Numbered from the stretch's first letter, positions 34,126 through 46,000 are shown. The stretch: 64,000 nt of DNA from Symbiodinium natans (GCA_905221605.1 CAJNDS010002435.1:965277-1029276), one strand, 5' to 3'. Made by a program: numbers and translations. Notes: generated by a model not told the origin, from the sequence alone.

Positions 34126-35539
34126 ATGTTTAGACTCCGCGGAAAACATGACTTCAATCACGCGTAGGTTGTCCGTAGAAGGTCTGCAGCATCTCGGGGA
34201 TGATCGCAGGTGGCGCCTGCCTGGCGGTTACCTGCCCACGTACCAACCACTTGCCTACTACCGATCAAGCCCCCCATGCCACCCTACCCAACTAATTGCT
34301 GGCCCATCGCCCTGGACACTGACCGTTGTCAGCCGAAAGCACCCCTCAGCCTTTTATACTCCTCCCCCACCCCACTTCCACAGCATGGCGCAAAGGCTTC
34401 GGCCGAGTTGGGTTCGCGTGTTTCGGATAGCTTATCTTACAAGGCAGCGTGACCCCGTTCCCACCGTTTGGTTGATGCACTGCCATGAGCCACGGTCAAG
34501 GTCGCCGCGCAGAAGGACAGAGCAACAGGCAATGTGCTTTCGCACGGTGACGGCTGGGAACGTCAAAATCGCATCACCGTGGGCAGCTAGACTCCTTTCA
34601 AAGTCGCTGTCTTCGATTCAGTCTGTCGAAGATTTTGTTAATGGCAGGCCTGTTCAGCAACACTGCCTGGTAGAACAACAATTTGACAATGGACTTGCGG
34701 GCAGTTCAGCAGCCATACCGTTGCCATGCCCACATAGTGCTGACGATCGTCCTCAGAGCGTCGTGGAAGTTCTTCTGAGCTTTCACTTGGGTTTTCTGGA
34801 CAAAGCTGCTGGTGGATGGCGCGCGTGCTACCCAACGACCCGCTTGCTAAACGGGGGCTCTGGTAAGGATAGCCAAGCGATCAACAAAGATAAAAGCAAC
34901 AACACAAGGCCAGAAAACACGGTGCTGAACACAACCCAAAATGCGATGAGACTGACTTCAAGACAAGGAAAAAGGAACACAAAAGGCGCTGAACAAAGAC
35001 AAGGTGCGATTGACTACGGGGCGTGTGACGTCAACTTCGCTTCATCTCCTCCACTGGTCAGCGGGGTCATACTGGGGTCGTACCCTCGCAAAAGCCGAAG
35101 ATTCATGGATCAAACCGTTGCCTGGGCCCGCGCCGTTTCACGTAAGCCCTCGCAAGACAACATCATACTACCCGAGAGCAGCGGCAATGGCGCCGCGCAG
35201 AGAACGGCCATGCCCAGTCACATTTCAAGGGCTTGTACTAAGCGACTCCCTTCGTGGAGTCCTGCCACCTCAAGATTGTTTACCCTTTGGGAGACTGCAA
35301 GTTGCCTTGAGTGTCAACAACACTTTGAACTGGGCCCGCTGCAAGTTCAAAGTGTCAACGTGTGTTCAAGGCGCGCGCCCCAATTCCCAACCCTGGCAAA
35401 GCTTTGGCGAAGCTGGATTACGCCGGAACCGTTCCCGAGCCCGAGTAAATCAGCGGGCGTTGTGCTGCAGTGCTTCGCTGAAGTGTCCTGTTCGAGAGAT
35501 CAGCTGTCACTTCAGTCACCGCTGCGCGAGAGGTGTTGA
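34058..35539 (+). CDS. 493-codon open frame, unknown
   Basis: The longest unbroken non-repetitive frame in the window. Its first 27 or so codons come from the AT-rich repeat, so any true product would begin later (for example after 34148). Composition is rich in Ser, Arg and Pro and I see no domain, signal peptide or membrane segment. A second + frame of 193 codons (35004-35585) overlaps its end, which argues that low stop-codon density rather than selection may explain both. It could also be a degraded mobile-element gene. No family recognised. Confidence 0.25.
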   Translation: MYIYMYTCVCIYIYIYMYLLIYLCLDSAENMTSITRRLSVEGLQHLGDDRRWRLPGGYLPTYQPLAYYRSSPPCHPTQLIAGPSPWTLTVVSRKHPSAFYTPPPPHFHSMAQRLRPSWVRVFRIAYLTRQRDPVPTVWLMHCHEPRSRSPRRRTEQQAMCFRTVTAGNVKIASPWAARLLSKSLSSIQSVEDFVNGRPVQQHCLVEQQFDNGLAGSSAAIPLPCPHSADDRPQSVVEVLLSFHLGFLDKAAGGWRACYPTTRLLNGGSGKDSQAINKDKSNNTRPENTVLNTTQNAMRLTSRQGKRNTKGAEQRQGAIDYGACDVNFASSPPLVSGVILGSYPRKSRRFMDQTVAWARAVSRKPSQDNIILPESSGNGAAQRTAMPSHISRACTKRLPSWSPATSRLFTLWETASCLECQQHFELGPLQVQSVNVCSRRAPQFPTLAKLWRSWITPEPFPSPSKSAGVVLQCFAEVSCSRDQLSLQSPLRERC

Positions 35540-35589
35540 TTTTCCAAGCAGGCGGGATACGGTGCTTGCGGAGCCCAGTCAGTAGCCAG

Positions 35590-38040
35590 TGAACACGTCT
35601 GGCCAGAGTTTGCGAAGTTGGTAGGGACGTTTACCGACACCTACAATTCAGAAAACCTGCATGGGCGGGTTTTAAGGCAAGGCTTGGACAAGACAGGCGC
35701 ATGTTGAGCATTGTGCTCGCCTGGAGACAACTGGTTCCACACACACACACCATGCTGACGTTGGCCCATCCCGGGCCAGGTCGGGTCGCCGGCGACTTAC
35801 CCAGCTCCAGACAACTTCTCCTGCTGTCGTTTGCGAAAAAGAACAGGTAAGGGAGCGCGCAAAGCCACGTTCCTTTCCAGCCGGCGGTAAGCGGGTCGGA
35901 CTCAAAGGCGTGGTCGCCTCCCCGGCAGAAGGAGTCTGCAACCAGATAGCGGCCCGCGTTGGCTTCGATTGTGACTGTGTGTGTGAGAGGCTGAGATAGC
36001 AGAGGACTGCCTGATGTTCACTGCGCCTCCACAGGAAGCACGTGTGGAACCGGTCGGCAAGCTGCTCCGCTGACTGACGGACAAAGATTCGACACAAATG
36101 ATCACGGAGGCATGGCCAATCTGTTTGGCCTGCGCAGGTCGGTGTGGCCCGCAGAGAAATGTCAGACCACATTGTTGAAGGTTTCCATGGGCATCTGGTT
36201 ATGCCTGGGTTCATGTCCTGGTCGCGCTTTTGAAGGATCCAACAGTTTATGTCGAATTGTTTTTCGTAAAAAGCAAAGATTAAGGCATTTAAGCGGTCCG
36301 GTGCAGCTTATCGTGTAATCACGCAACACAATGTGACACAACGTCAAGTTGCTGGAACAAACAAGTTAGGGCCGCCGGCTGCACATTTCTGGTACAAGGA
36401 GGACCATCAGCAATTTTGGTGACAGTGGTGCTGCATGGTGATCAAGCAGGCGTCCCTGCCGTGCCGTGCACTGCGCTTTGAGCGGACGCGCCTGCCTCGG
36501 TTTGGATGGTGCAGTTCCACCTGCCACGGGGGCGGGATGGAAACCCGGATTCTGCACCACTGATGCAGCAGTGGTCGTTGTGACGGCATTGTCCAGCCAT
36601 ATTACTTGGAACAGTTTTGGGTCTGGCGTCGCAATTGAGCCTTTGGTGCAAGTTGTCAGCAGCGATCGAGTTTTGCATGATTCATAAATTGTTCCACAAT
36701 GCCTGGATCTTCCGAGGAGGCTAAATCTGTTTCGTAGAAGAGAACAGTTTTTCGCGTCCGAGAACGTTTTTCGGGATTATTGCAGAATGAGACATGGGCT
36801 CATGTTTGGTGACGGCGCTCTTTGCCGACCGAAACGCGCTTTTGCCCGGCCAAAACGTGTTTTTTATCGACCGCTGCTTTGCCACGCTTTGCCCAAACAT
36901 GGCGAGAGCACTATTTTTCTATCGACGAACGATTTTGCTGAGCAACGACTGAAATTCATACTTTTCCAAACAGCGACTAATATTTTAGTCCCCTGAAAAT
37001 TCCAGGTGATTCCTCAAAACTCGGTCATGCTCATGTGTTTTCCAAGGTTTGGAGCTTTGCCGTTCGTACAGGTTGACAAAATAAAGTGGCGCTTGCTTTT
37101 TCGCGCTGAAACAAAAATCGGCAAGCACGATTATATTTCGTTATTGCTTTGCGAGGTTTTCCGATCGCTCCCCAGGCCAACTCCTACGAGAACCATTGAG
37201 GTGTAGAGAGGGTACTACGTAACTAACTTTGCAATGCTTTGGTTCTGTCACAATTGGTCAGAAGTTGCCAAGCAGTAAGCGAGCCGGCCAGCAATGATCG
37301 GGATGATGGGTGGCCGGCCATACGTGGCCATTTGAAGGGTTACGTAGCATCTTTGCAGGAATCTCTAAGGGTATCACGGGCCCCAACATGTCGACACATG
37401 ATTCTGACCTGTGCGGAGAGGTGGTCGAAAGCGGAAAGCGCAGTCCAGCCCGCAACAAAGCCCTAGAGGACTGGCGAGGGCTGGGTTAAAGTGATCGTTG
37501 GCGCCGGTTTGGACGGAAACAGATCGCAGTGCAGCATGCAACGCTTTGCTCAGGAAGCTGCGCGGCTTGGCAAAGTTTGCTGCCAGTGCAGCGACGACGT
37601 TAGCAGATGCTTGGCTTGCCGTTGTACGTGCAGCATGTGCAGCTTTCAGGGCCCGGCGCCTGATACCAGCAACACATCTCGGAACAGTAAAGCGCGAAAC
37701 CGTTTTTTTGATTTCGCCGAGGCTGGAAGTGGACAATCCCCCCCACATCCGAAAAAGGAGAACGTATGCACGCAGAGTGAGAGGGAGGGCGTGAATTTTT
37801 AAAGAACGCCAATTATTCAAAGCTACCAGAGACAGTCCTCAGTTTTGTGCCTCTTCAATTCTGTAATCTGTTTGGGCACTTCCGGAAGATTGTTAAACAG
37901 CTTGTCATCAAGTCTCCAAGGGAGCAGTCTATAGGATATCACGGGAATCAGAGTCATTCCAGTGAGATTTCCTGTGCCCGGAATAGCTTCCAGCCTTCTA
38001 GGGAGGCCATGGACTCAAGGGCCTGGACCTCTTGATTCTC
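35590..38040. other. No gene recognised
   Basis: A 180-codon - strand frame (36214-35672) has no recognisable domain. The part 36700-37200 is rich in CGTTTT and TTTTCG words and looks like old repetitive DNA. An Ala/Cys-rich frame at 37500-37780 is open on both strands and I could not choose a reading. Confidence 0.3.
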
Positions 38041-38375
38041 ACCCTGAGTGGATTGGATCATGTGGGAACATAGCGGGTGCACCACCGCGGGTCGCAGGGC
38101 TTCTTTCATCGGGAGTGGCGTTCCTGCCCTAGTAGACGAAGGCTTTGTCGGGGGAGACCGGGAAACGGGACTTCGTTTGCTAGACGCAACCCTTTCCGTC
38201 AACCTTCCGAGTTGTGAGAGGCAAAGCACGGATTTTGTAGTCTACGTTTAGTCTTGGAATCGCCTCCCGCCGCCACACACGCACAGGCACGCACCTCTAC
38301 TCACTGCCAGAATCATGAACTGCCATGTGGGTGTAAACAAAAATGTGAATGTGGCAGCTTTCAAACACATAGAGC

Positions 38376-38880
38376 ATGGCTGTCGAAACAGAAACAGATT
38401 CTGAGTTGTTAACGGTCGCACCAGAAAATGTCGGGTCACAGAATTGCCAGCAATGTCTGCCCTTCTTGGCGACTCCGAACTCAGTTTTGTCACCCCATGT
38501 CACCCCTGACAGCTCAGGATGGGAGTTCAGACCAGGTCCTCGCGTGGCTAACACAAAGGACGGTCGAATTCAAAAGCAGGGCTGGCTGGCTAATTTAGTC
38601 GCTGTGGTTGTGCGAAGCATTGCAGCTTGGTTTGCTGGCACTTCTTTCGGCACGCGTACTGGCTTCGGTTTTCGAGGCTTTGTCTGTACCTAGTTCCTGC
38701 AGTCAGTTTGTGCCTGTCTAAAAATTTTCGGGAAGCATCAATCCCAACTCAGCATTACTCACCTCCATCAATGTCCAGGAAGCACTGAAGGGCGCTTGGG
38801 AATCTTCCAAGTCTTTTGCTGCCTCCCCGGTGGTGGTGGCCCAGTGGCGTGGCCCTCGCATAGGTCATAGAAGTATCATA
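38376..38880 (+). CDS. Candidate exons, unknown product
   Basis: A frame from ATG 38376 reads MAVETETDSELLTVAPENVG, then becomes less convincing after about 38580. A second piece at about 38770-38875 reads NVQEALKGAWESSKSFAASP then VVVAQWRGPRIGHR. No family recognised. Confidence 0.35.
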
Positions 38881-39086
38881 GACTTGTCAAGATACGCAGG
38901 AAGGGAGGGGAGCAGGGAGAGGGATGAAAGACCGGTGAGAATGGAAGTGAGAATGCCAGTGGCATACCAGGTAGATCGAGAAAAAGTTGTCTAATATGCG
39001 AGCCTTCTGAGATGGGCAGTGAAAAGAGCTGCGTGCGTGACAACCTTTTTGGTTCTGGGCCCAAATAAAGAACAAGCAGGAGGAGC

Positions 39087-39330
39087 ATGAGCAAACAGAG
39101 GGATGCAGTTGAAGTGGTGGTGCGCTTCTTTTTGGGCTCTGCTACTCTGCCGAGTGGAATGGTTGGTTCTTATGTGACACATGTGCTTATCAGTCACGCG
39201 ACTCACGTGTGGTTGAGGTTCTTGCTGGCGAAGCTTCGGGCGCACGATGGCGAACAGAGACCTCACCTTGCTGGCATCTACCCCAATGGCATAACCAAGC
39301 CACACGACTGCATGTATGCCGAGAGCTAAT
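39087..39330 (+). CDS. Coding-like open frame, unknown product
   Basis: Eighty codons ending LRAHDGEQRPHLAGIYPNGI then TKPHDCMYAES and TAA. Two + phases are open over the same DNA (the other runs to 39535). Unknown. Confidence 0.3.
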
Positions 39331-39659
39331 AGCTATAGGTTGTCATGAGTTTTTTGGTAGGACATCGAACACACTAGTGGGGGACCTCAACTTCCCCACC
39401 TGGTCGAGTTTTGGATCGCTGGGGTTGCGCTCGTTACCCTGGACCACGCAGTGGGGGGTTGAGTTCCGGGGCGCTGCGGCTCTCGGCTTCCTGGGAAGAG
39501 ACATCAGTGCGCCGATGGCGCAGCAGGCCGCATGAGAAAACACGATGAAGTTCTACAAAGAACAGCAAGATACCTCCGAGCAGAAGCAGTATACCTCCCG
39601 AAATGATGGGTTATTCTCCCATAAGCTGCACTGTCCAAACTGGCAGAGCCGCAATTTTC

Positions 39660-40045
39660 CAAATCACCCACATGGCTGGTCTTGTCGAGGCGAGCCTTTG
39701 CAAGGGAAGAGTACGAGACCCAGAACTACATTCGTGGTGACTTCTTCATTGCGGATCTTTCCCCAGTTCGATTCGACGAGTCATTTGGTGTGAAGGAGGA
39801 CTATGAATTTACAGCTCCTCGGCAGTTCTTTGAGCTTGCTTCTTACAGTACTTGGCCGAGCAAAGTTCTGACAGTTCACCCCTTCTCGATTATAAGGTCA
39901 GGCCTAGAATCCTCGCCGTGCTTTCATTCTCCGCAGGTCTCAATATGTGATTCCAGTTGAAGTGCGGGCCTTCTTTGGTCCCATAAATCGAAAAACAGGG
40001 TACCACAAGCTTCAAACATGGGCCTCACAGCACACCGCAAGATAC
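39660..40045 (+). CDS. Two candidate exons, unknown product
   Basis: The first reads EEYETQNYIRGDFFIADLSP then VRFDESFGVKEDYEFTAPRQ up to about 39900. The second, after ccgcag at 39938, reads SQYVIPVEVRAFFGPINRKT then GYHKLQTWASQ. Both are strongly protein-like. The CTGTGTGT repeat follows within 100 bp. No family recognised. Confidence 0.5.
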
Positions 40046-40119
40046 CACGTTTCAGACAGCAGTATATGGCGCAATAAATCGCGCGCGCTGTTGACATTGG
40101 GCCTGGATGCATGTTCGAT

Positions 40120-40795
40120 GTTTGTCTGTGTGTGTGTGTGTTTTCTGCGCGTGCGTGTCTGCGTGTCTGTGTGTCTGCGTGTCTGCGTGTCTGTGTGTCT
40201 GCGTGTCTGTGTGTCTGTGTGTCTTGTGTGTCTGTGTGTCTGTGTGTCTGTGTGTCTGTGTGTGTGTGTCTGTGTGTCTGTGTGTCTGTGTGTCTGTGTG
40301 TCTGCGTGTCTGTGTGTCTGTGTGTCTGTGTGTGTTCTCTGTCTGTGTCTCTGTCTGTGTCTCTGTCTGTGTCTGTGTGTCTGTGTGTCTGTGTGTCTGT
40401 GTGTCTGTGTGTCTGTATGTCTGTGTGTCTGTGTGTCTGTGTGTCTGTGTGTCTGTGTGTCTGTGTGTCTGTGTGTCTGTGTGTCTGTGTGTCTGTGTGT
40501 CTGTGTGTCTGTGTGTCTGTGTGTCTGTGTGTCTGTGTGTCTGTGTGTCTGTGTGTCTGTGGGTCTGTGTGTCTGTGTGTCTGTGTGTCTGTGTGTCTGT
40601 GTGTCTGTGTGTCTGTGTGTCTGTGTGTCTGTGTGTCTGTGTGTCTGTGTGTCTGTGTGTCTGTGTGTCTGTGTGTCTGTGTGTCTGTGTGTCTGTGTGT
40701 GCGTGTGCGTGCGCGTGCGCGTGCGTGTGCGTGTGCATGTGTGTGGGCGGGTGCGTGTGCGCGTGCGCGTGCGCGTGCGCGTGCGCGTGCGCTGA
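40120..40795 (+). repeat. 670-bp (CTGTGTGT)n repeat
   Basis: Tandem 8-base units with occasional GCGT, GTAT and GGGT variants, ending in a GCGTGC-rich alternating stretch. All six frames are open over it and none is counted as a gene. Position is probably intronic or just downstream of the exon ending near 40045. Confidence 0.95.
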
Positions 40796-40859
40796 AGTCG
40801 AAGTCGAAGAAAGCCAAGCGCTTGCCGCACACAATAGACAGTGAAGCTTCGTTAGCAGC

Positions 40860-41930
40860 GTTGTGACGAAAGTTCTTGCCAAGTATTTGTGGTTTTGTGC
40901 CGGGCCGGCAGATGCCTGCCAGCCATCACACGTTCAATGCAGGTTCAGCACATCGAGAAGCATTCCTCGGTCCTCCGCTGCACCTCGGCACCTGGCAGCG
41001 GCGGTTTTATGCGTTTTGCTGTCGGATCTGTCCTACTGTAGCGGCGAAACCTTACGAGTTTTCGTTGGGGTTTGGGAGCTGGGGGGGAACCGGCGTCCTA
41101 GCCGAACATGAATCACGGCGCTGCCTGCTGCGGTCGTGAGGCTATCTTTTTCTCATGATCAAAAACTCGTTTTTGCCCTTTTCAAGGGATGTTCTTCGCC
41201 TGCTGTAGCTGAGCCCCAGACTTCTCGAAGACGAGGCCATGCTGTTAGTTATGGACTGTTTTAAGGGCTCCAGTGCATGCCCGAGCCTCCTCTTCGCTGC
41301 CCTTGCTGCCCCTGCCCTTCCCGGCAGTCGTTGCGAGGCCTGGGTTGGTTCAAGGTGGGTTTAGTTACATGGATTACGGTTCTGGTTGCTGCATGCCTGG
41401 TTTTCGCTACCTGCATGCACTGTTTTTGTTTCACGTCGCTTTGTTTGCTGGTAAAATTACGCATTTCCCGCTACGACCAAACTCCCGTTACGGCCCGCAC
41501 CCATAGCTACCCCGAGAGAAGTCTACTTCTGAGATCGTCTGTGCTTCATGGCTTCTGCGACACCCCACGCCACTGTTGGTTGGGTTAGGTGTTTTGAGGT
41601 TGTCACGGTTTTTTACAAGGTTTTGAGTAGGGGGTTTAGGGGGGGCCCTTCTGTAAGTGCATCTGCCCTTCGACAGCTGAAGAGGCCCTCAAACAGGTCC
41701 CCTATCCGACTCTCTGTTGGTGACATGTGTAACATGTGTACCTACATATGCGCCTCTCAGACCTCGAAGACTAACGGAGGATGGTCTGATAATTTGGACG
41801 GGTGTCCCATCGCTGCCAAGGTAATCGCTGGATGATCCAAGTGAAGCACAGGACCCCAGGCTCCGGCTGTAGACTTGCGCAAGGGTTGAGCTGGGTTGGT
41901 TGCTGCGAGCCATTGCCTGCCTTTCTTGCA
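40860..41930. other. No gene recognised
   Basis: No convincing exon. Short frames such as 41650-41720 are weak. A G-rich tract lies at 42130-42142 just beyond. Confidence 0.3.
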
Positions 41931-41934
41931 GGAG

Positions 41935-42080
41935 GAGCAAGCACGATGAAAGATCGTCGAAAAAATGCTGAACAGCAGAGCCAGGACTGCGATGTCTTGA
42001 GGGATTGGAGGCCTCGCCCGCCTGACAAGAGCAAGGCGCCCAACTTTTCCATGCCGCAGTCCCTGCCCCCCAAATACTGA
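41935..42080 (+). CDS. Candidate exon, unknown product
   Basis: After cttgcag the frame reads ASTMKDRRKNAEQQSQDCDV then LRDWRPRPPDKSKAPNFSMP and ends TGA. Polar and basic. No family recognised. Confidence 0.4.
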
Positions 42081-42705
42081 GCCGCTAAGACAACACATAC
42101 GGGGTCCGGCAGGAAAAATGAAAAAGCAGGTGGGGGGGGGGGGTCCATGATGGACAAGTGGCCCTCAGGCTGCAAGGCTGTTTCCGTTCGGGCAGACGTT
42201 CGATGTCGGTCTTTGGTTGGTCCTCTTTTCTTCCCTACCCCTCATCTGAATTGATGGGGCAGTCGCTCCTCTCCGATTGTTTCGGAGATCTTGGCTCTGA
42301 AGAGGGTCCCGCAAAAACGGTCGAGTCTGTAGCATGAGCCATCAAATCCACGTCGCTTTCTCACAAGTCATGCGGTACCGCCAAGTCTTACTGCAGAGTT
42401 GCGAGTGCAACAGCTGGGATGCAAGCTGTGTGCCTAGAGATCGTACAGTTCGGAGTAATTATAGTTCCCTCCTCGTTTTGATGATGTCGATCGGTTTTGC
42501 CCTTGAGCACCGATGAGATCTGAGCCGCGGAATCTGATCACGCCCATGCAGTCGCAAAACTTTGTTGAGCCAAGAGGCAACTCAGGATGATCTAGAGCGG
42601 GGTAGTAGAACATGTGATTAGTTCGTTGAATGCTGCGCGTGACTCCAGGAGGCGTTGCTTGCTCGCTGGCCGCAGGCTTGGACAACTCAGTCCTTCTTCG
42701 CGCCT

Positions 42706-43586
42706 CTTCTTTTTCTATCTTTTTCTTGCCAGCCTGTATTCCAGCCACGCTAGAAGCCAACATCCAGCAGGCGTTCCGCAAGCACGCGACAAAAGACCGT
42801 GAGGCATGGAACTCTTGGCACATTTGGGCACTTTCAGCAAGTCGCTGCCTTAACAAGGCTTTCTCAAAATTGTACTGGGAGAAGCACTTGTCCACAGTGC
42901 TTAAGGAGTTGCACGATGATGTTCCGGATGCTTCGCACAGCCCTTAAAAGGTCAAAGAGTCTCAAGAGATGTCTGCCGCAGGTCATCATGAATTGGCCCG
43001 GCGCAGAGCCCGACTCGGAGGGTGAGGCGTTGGACCCCTGACAGCATTGCTAGACAGCTAGACAGCTACTTCAGAGTTATACTAGAGGGGCTTCCGGGTG
43101 GCTGGCACACACGGTTGTTTGTAAGAGCTGCGCACGGTCAGCTGAAAGGCAGACTATATGCACAGTTTTCTCGGTTGAGTGATGGTGCCAAGACTGGCCC
43201 CGGCGAGAAACATGACGCAGAAGACCCAGAAGACATAATAATGCATGAAGCCATGCGACCTCGGCAGGGCGCATAGATGCACACATAAACCTTTATGAAC
43301 CCAACCTCAACCCACACGCAACCTTTCAGCGGTTTTGAAGGGCAGACTTGATCCGAAGTGGGGTGCGGGGTTACCTTGTGACGTCTTTTCCGCGAATCGA
43401 GGGAGGGGATCACCATCATGTGGCTTCGGGAGGTTTGTGCATCCTGGTCTCATAGCAAAGGATGCCGACAAGAGAAAGAAGTCCAAACGCCGAAGAGAGG
43501 ACGAACCACGACGTCGTCTGCAGGGCTTCAGTGGGGTAGCTTGCACATGTTTGCTACCCAAACTGGGAATTGACCAGTATATGTAG
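42706..43586 (+). CDS. Four-exon cluster, unknown product
   Basis: Segments: about 42745-42947 (ATLEANIQQAFRKHATKDRE and SKLYWEKHLSTVLKELHDDV), about 42960-43022 (RCLPQVIMNWPGAEPDSEG), 43049-43276 (SIARQLDSYFRVILEGLPGG, RLYAQFSRLSDGAKTGPGEK, ending acidic with EDPEDIIMHEAMRPRQG) and about 43440-43586 (LIAKDADKRKKSKRRREDEP). The close spacing, strand and character (helical part, acidic part, then a Lys/Arg stretch that could be a nuclear localisation signal) suggest one gene for a nuclear protein. No family recognised. Confidence 0.5.
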
Positions 43587-43599
43587 CACGAGCATGCAT

Positions 43600-44150
43600 C
43601 CTGCTAAAAGCTTGGAGCACTGCCCCCGTCCTGGGCTTTGCCATCAAGTTCTCATCGCAGCATGCTTTGCTCCTTTCGGCCCGGGTCCTTGCAGGTGCTC
43701 GAATAAGCCCCTCCCCAAACCCTCATCTCCCCCAGCTTGCGTCCGTCACGTGCCTCAGGCTTGGATATAGAGCACTGGAACTGTGAATGCTGATCTAGCA
43801 CGTGGCAGGAACTCTGTTTTTCGGCCTCCGTGCCGTGCGTCCATTCTCGTGGAGTTTGCATGTCGGGGTGTTCAACCGGTGTGCTGAGTTGTGATGTGCA
43901 GATTTTTTGGGGTTGTCAGTTGTGGCTGCCGGATTCACTCGAGAGCAAGTCTGCTTGGCAGGTGTCGAAACCTTTTCAAGCTTGGAACCGAACCCACACA
44001 TGCCTGCGAATAGAAGCAAAAAGTGTCAGGTCTATAAGTTTATAGGGCAAAGGAATCAAGGAATCAAATCGTTGGCTGAAGTATTCGGCGTCGCGTGTGT
44101 TTTGCTGGGGCACATTCAGCCCATTCGTGGAGACTTCGCTGTCGTGTGAA
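43600..44150. other. No gene recognised
   Basis: No convincing exon in this stretch. Confidence 0.3.
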
Positions 44151-44152
44151 AA

Positions 44153-44248
44153 TTGGACAATCTTGGACAGGAGGAGGAAGATGTTTTTGGACAGGACGAC
44201 GATGACGCCAAGGAGGCCATTTTCGACAGCGGTGCAAATTCGGGCTGA
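44153..44248 (+). CDS. Acidic candidate exon
   Basis: Reads LDNLGQEEEDVFGQDDDDAK then EAIFDSGANSG. A Glu/Asp-rich segment upstream of the Lys/Pro-rich exons below; the pair resembles the acidic-then-basic layout of some chromatin proteins, which is inference only. A 146-codon frame in another phase covers the same DNA. Confidence 0.35.
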   Translation: MDNLGQEEEDVFGQDDDDAKEAIFDSGANSG

Positions 44249-44684
44249 CTTGGCCTTATGGATCAGTGATTCACGCAGAACCCTGTGCAGCGCGGGCCCT
44301 CCCAAACAAGACGTAATGGCTGAAATTGCAAGCTGCAAGGATTTAACAGAATTACGGGTTCGAAACGGGCCAGGCATGTCCAGGGACCAAGGACCTTGTT
44401 CAAGCCCGAGGTGCGCTGTCTTGAAAGGACCCCCGCAAAACGAACTTTTTTCAAAGGCTAGCAAGGTGGTTCAGGACTACCTTGCCGTACCATACCCATG
44501 CGCCTTGTACTCATTATATTTGGTTCTTTTTGGGTAAGTACATCATGTATAATTAGTTGCAGTTGGTGCATATGTGCCATGAGTATTTAAACAGCTTTGT
44601 CAAGCAAAGGGCTATGTCATGATGATCCATATACATCAAATCGAAAATCTTGGATATTATCACTTGTTATCTTTGAAAATGCAG

Positions 44685-45475
44685 CCCTGCCAAAAAGATT
44701 CGCGATCTGCCACCTGGACAGGCAAATAAGACGCCGACTCCAGTGGACACGAAGCCTGGGACCCCGAAGGAAACGGCGAAGCCTCCAACTCCAAAAGATC
44801 TCAAGCTTGGCAGCGGCTCGAAGGAAGCAAAGCCTCCGACCCCAAAGGAAGCTGCGAAACCCGGCACTCCCAAGGACATGGTGTGTTGATGTGTTGCACC
44901 GCTTCGCATCCCAGATTCCTGTGTAGTTGTAACAAAGCGACCTTGGGGGTTGTGGGATGTGGGTTGTCTGTGTTGTCAGTATGACCCCATTCGAATCCAT
45001 CATTTATACGTGATGGTTTCCAAGGGTCGCTAGAGTTTAGAGTTTGCAGTATATAGGGCCTAAAGTTGGAGATATTTGGAGGACGGCAAGCCCGGCACGC
45101 CCAAAGACGGGATGGAGACTCCCAAGACAAGGCGGGAAGTACAAAAAGGCCACTAACGCGAGAAAGTCCCCTGTGTGCGTTTACGTCTGTCACTCAATGG
45201 CAGCTCCAGGAAAGACGCCGGCAAGACCACCACGCTTGATGCAAGCAAGGCAGGCCACAACCGAATTCCAAGTACGGTTTCGTGCACCGGGAACTTGCCA
45301 GTGCGCATTGCCTCGGAGCCACCGACGACTGTTCGTTCGACCGAGCCAATGCGCCGAATTAAGTCCCTCATGATGATTTGGAGTGGATAATGACAAAAGA
45401 CCGAGTACCTTTGGTGCGAAGGCGACGGCCGAGCCGCCTGCGAAGAAGCTCCGCGCCAAGGATGCTGTGCTCTGA
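44685..45475 (+). CDS. Basic TPK-repeat protein, at least three exons
   Basis: Exon 44685-44880 follows aatgcag, reads KKIRDLPPGQANKTPTPVDT and then short repeats of the type KPGTPKE, KPPTPKD, KPPTPKE and KPGTPKD, and ends at a GT donor. Exon from about 45082 carries DGKPGTPKDGMETPKT. A last piece reads DKRPSTFGAKATAEPPAKKL then RAKDAVL and TGA at 45473. Middle exons around 45190-45370 are likely but their phase is unclear. Repeated (S/T)PK(K/E/D) units occur in histone-H1-like and other DNA-binding tails, so a chromatin or nucleolar role is plausible. Low-complexity sequence prevents family assignment. Confidence 0.55.
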
Positions 45476-45699
45476 TTAGTCGAACTTAATTGGAAACGGC
45501 TTCAGGGTTTTCGTGAGTGTTGAGAGAGATAGATAAGAGATAGAACGTGGCACGTGGGAGATTGCGTGTTGGTGGCCTTGCGAACGACGGAGGACATTCA
45601 GCAAAACAACATGGACGCCACCATTGCGAGAGGTGACAAGGTGGCCCGTCTGAGTGCTGCGATACTATACCACCGCCACGACGACGACGACTACTGCCA

Positions 45700-46000
45700 C
45701 TGCTACTCCTCCTCCTCCTCCTCCTCCTCCTCCTCCTGCTGCTGCTGCTGCTGCTGCTGCTCCTACTGCTGCTACTGCTGCTGCTGCTACTTCTGCTGTT
45801 CCTACTGCCACTGCTACTGCTACTACTGGTACTACTGGTACTGCTGCTGCTACTACTGCTGCTACTACTACTACTACTACTCCTACTACTCCTACTACAA
45901 ATAATAATACTGTTGCTACTCTTACTGTTCCTGCTACTACTACGACAACCGCAGCTGCGGCTGTGGCTGCGGCTGCGGCTGCTGCTATTACTTGTTTCCC
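45700..46000 (+). repeat. Trinucleotide repeats: CTC, CTG/CTA, GCG
   Basis: Runs of TCC (about 45704-45738), TGC/TAC triplets (to about 45905), then ACTG/GCGGCT units near 45950-45995. Open frames on both strands over this DNA (Ser-, Ala-, Cys- or Thr-rich) are not counted as genes. Confidence 0.95.

Noticed and set aside
35672-36214. 180-codon open frame on the - strand
   Set aside because: Random-looking composition, no domain, wrong strand for this array.
39924-40882. Open frames of 245-302 codons across the CTGTGTGT repeat
   Set aside because: Simple-repeat translation (Cys/Val/Ser or His/Thr/Asp) in all phases, not protein-like.
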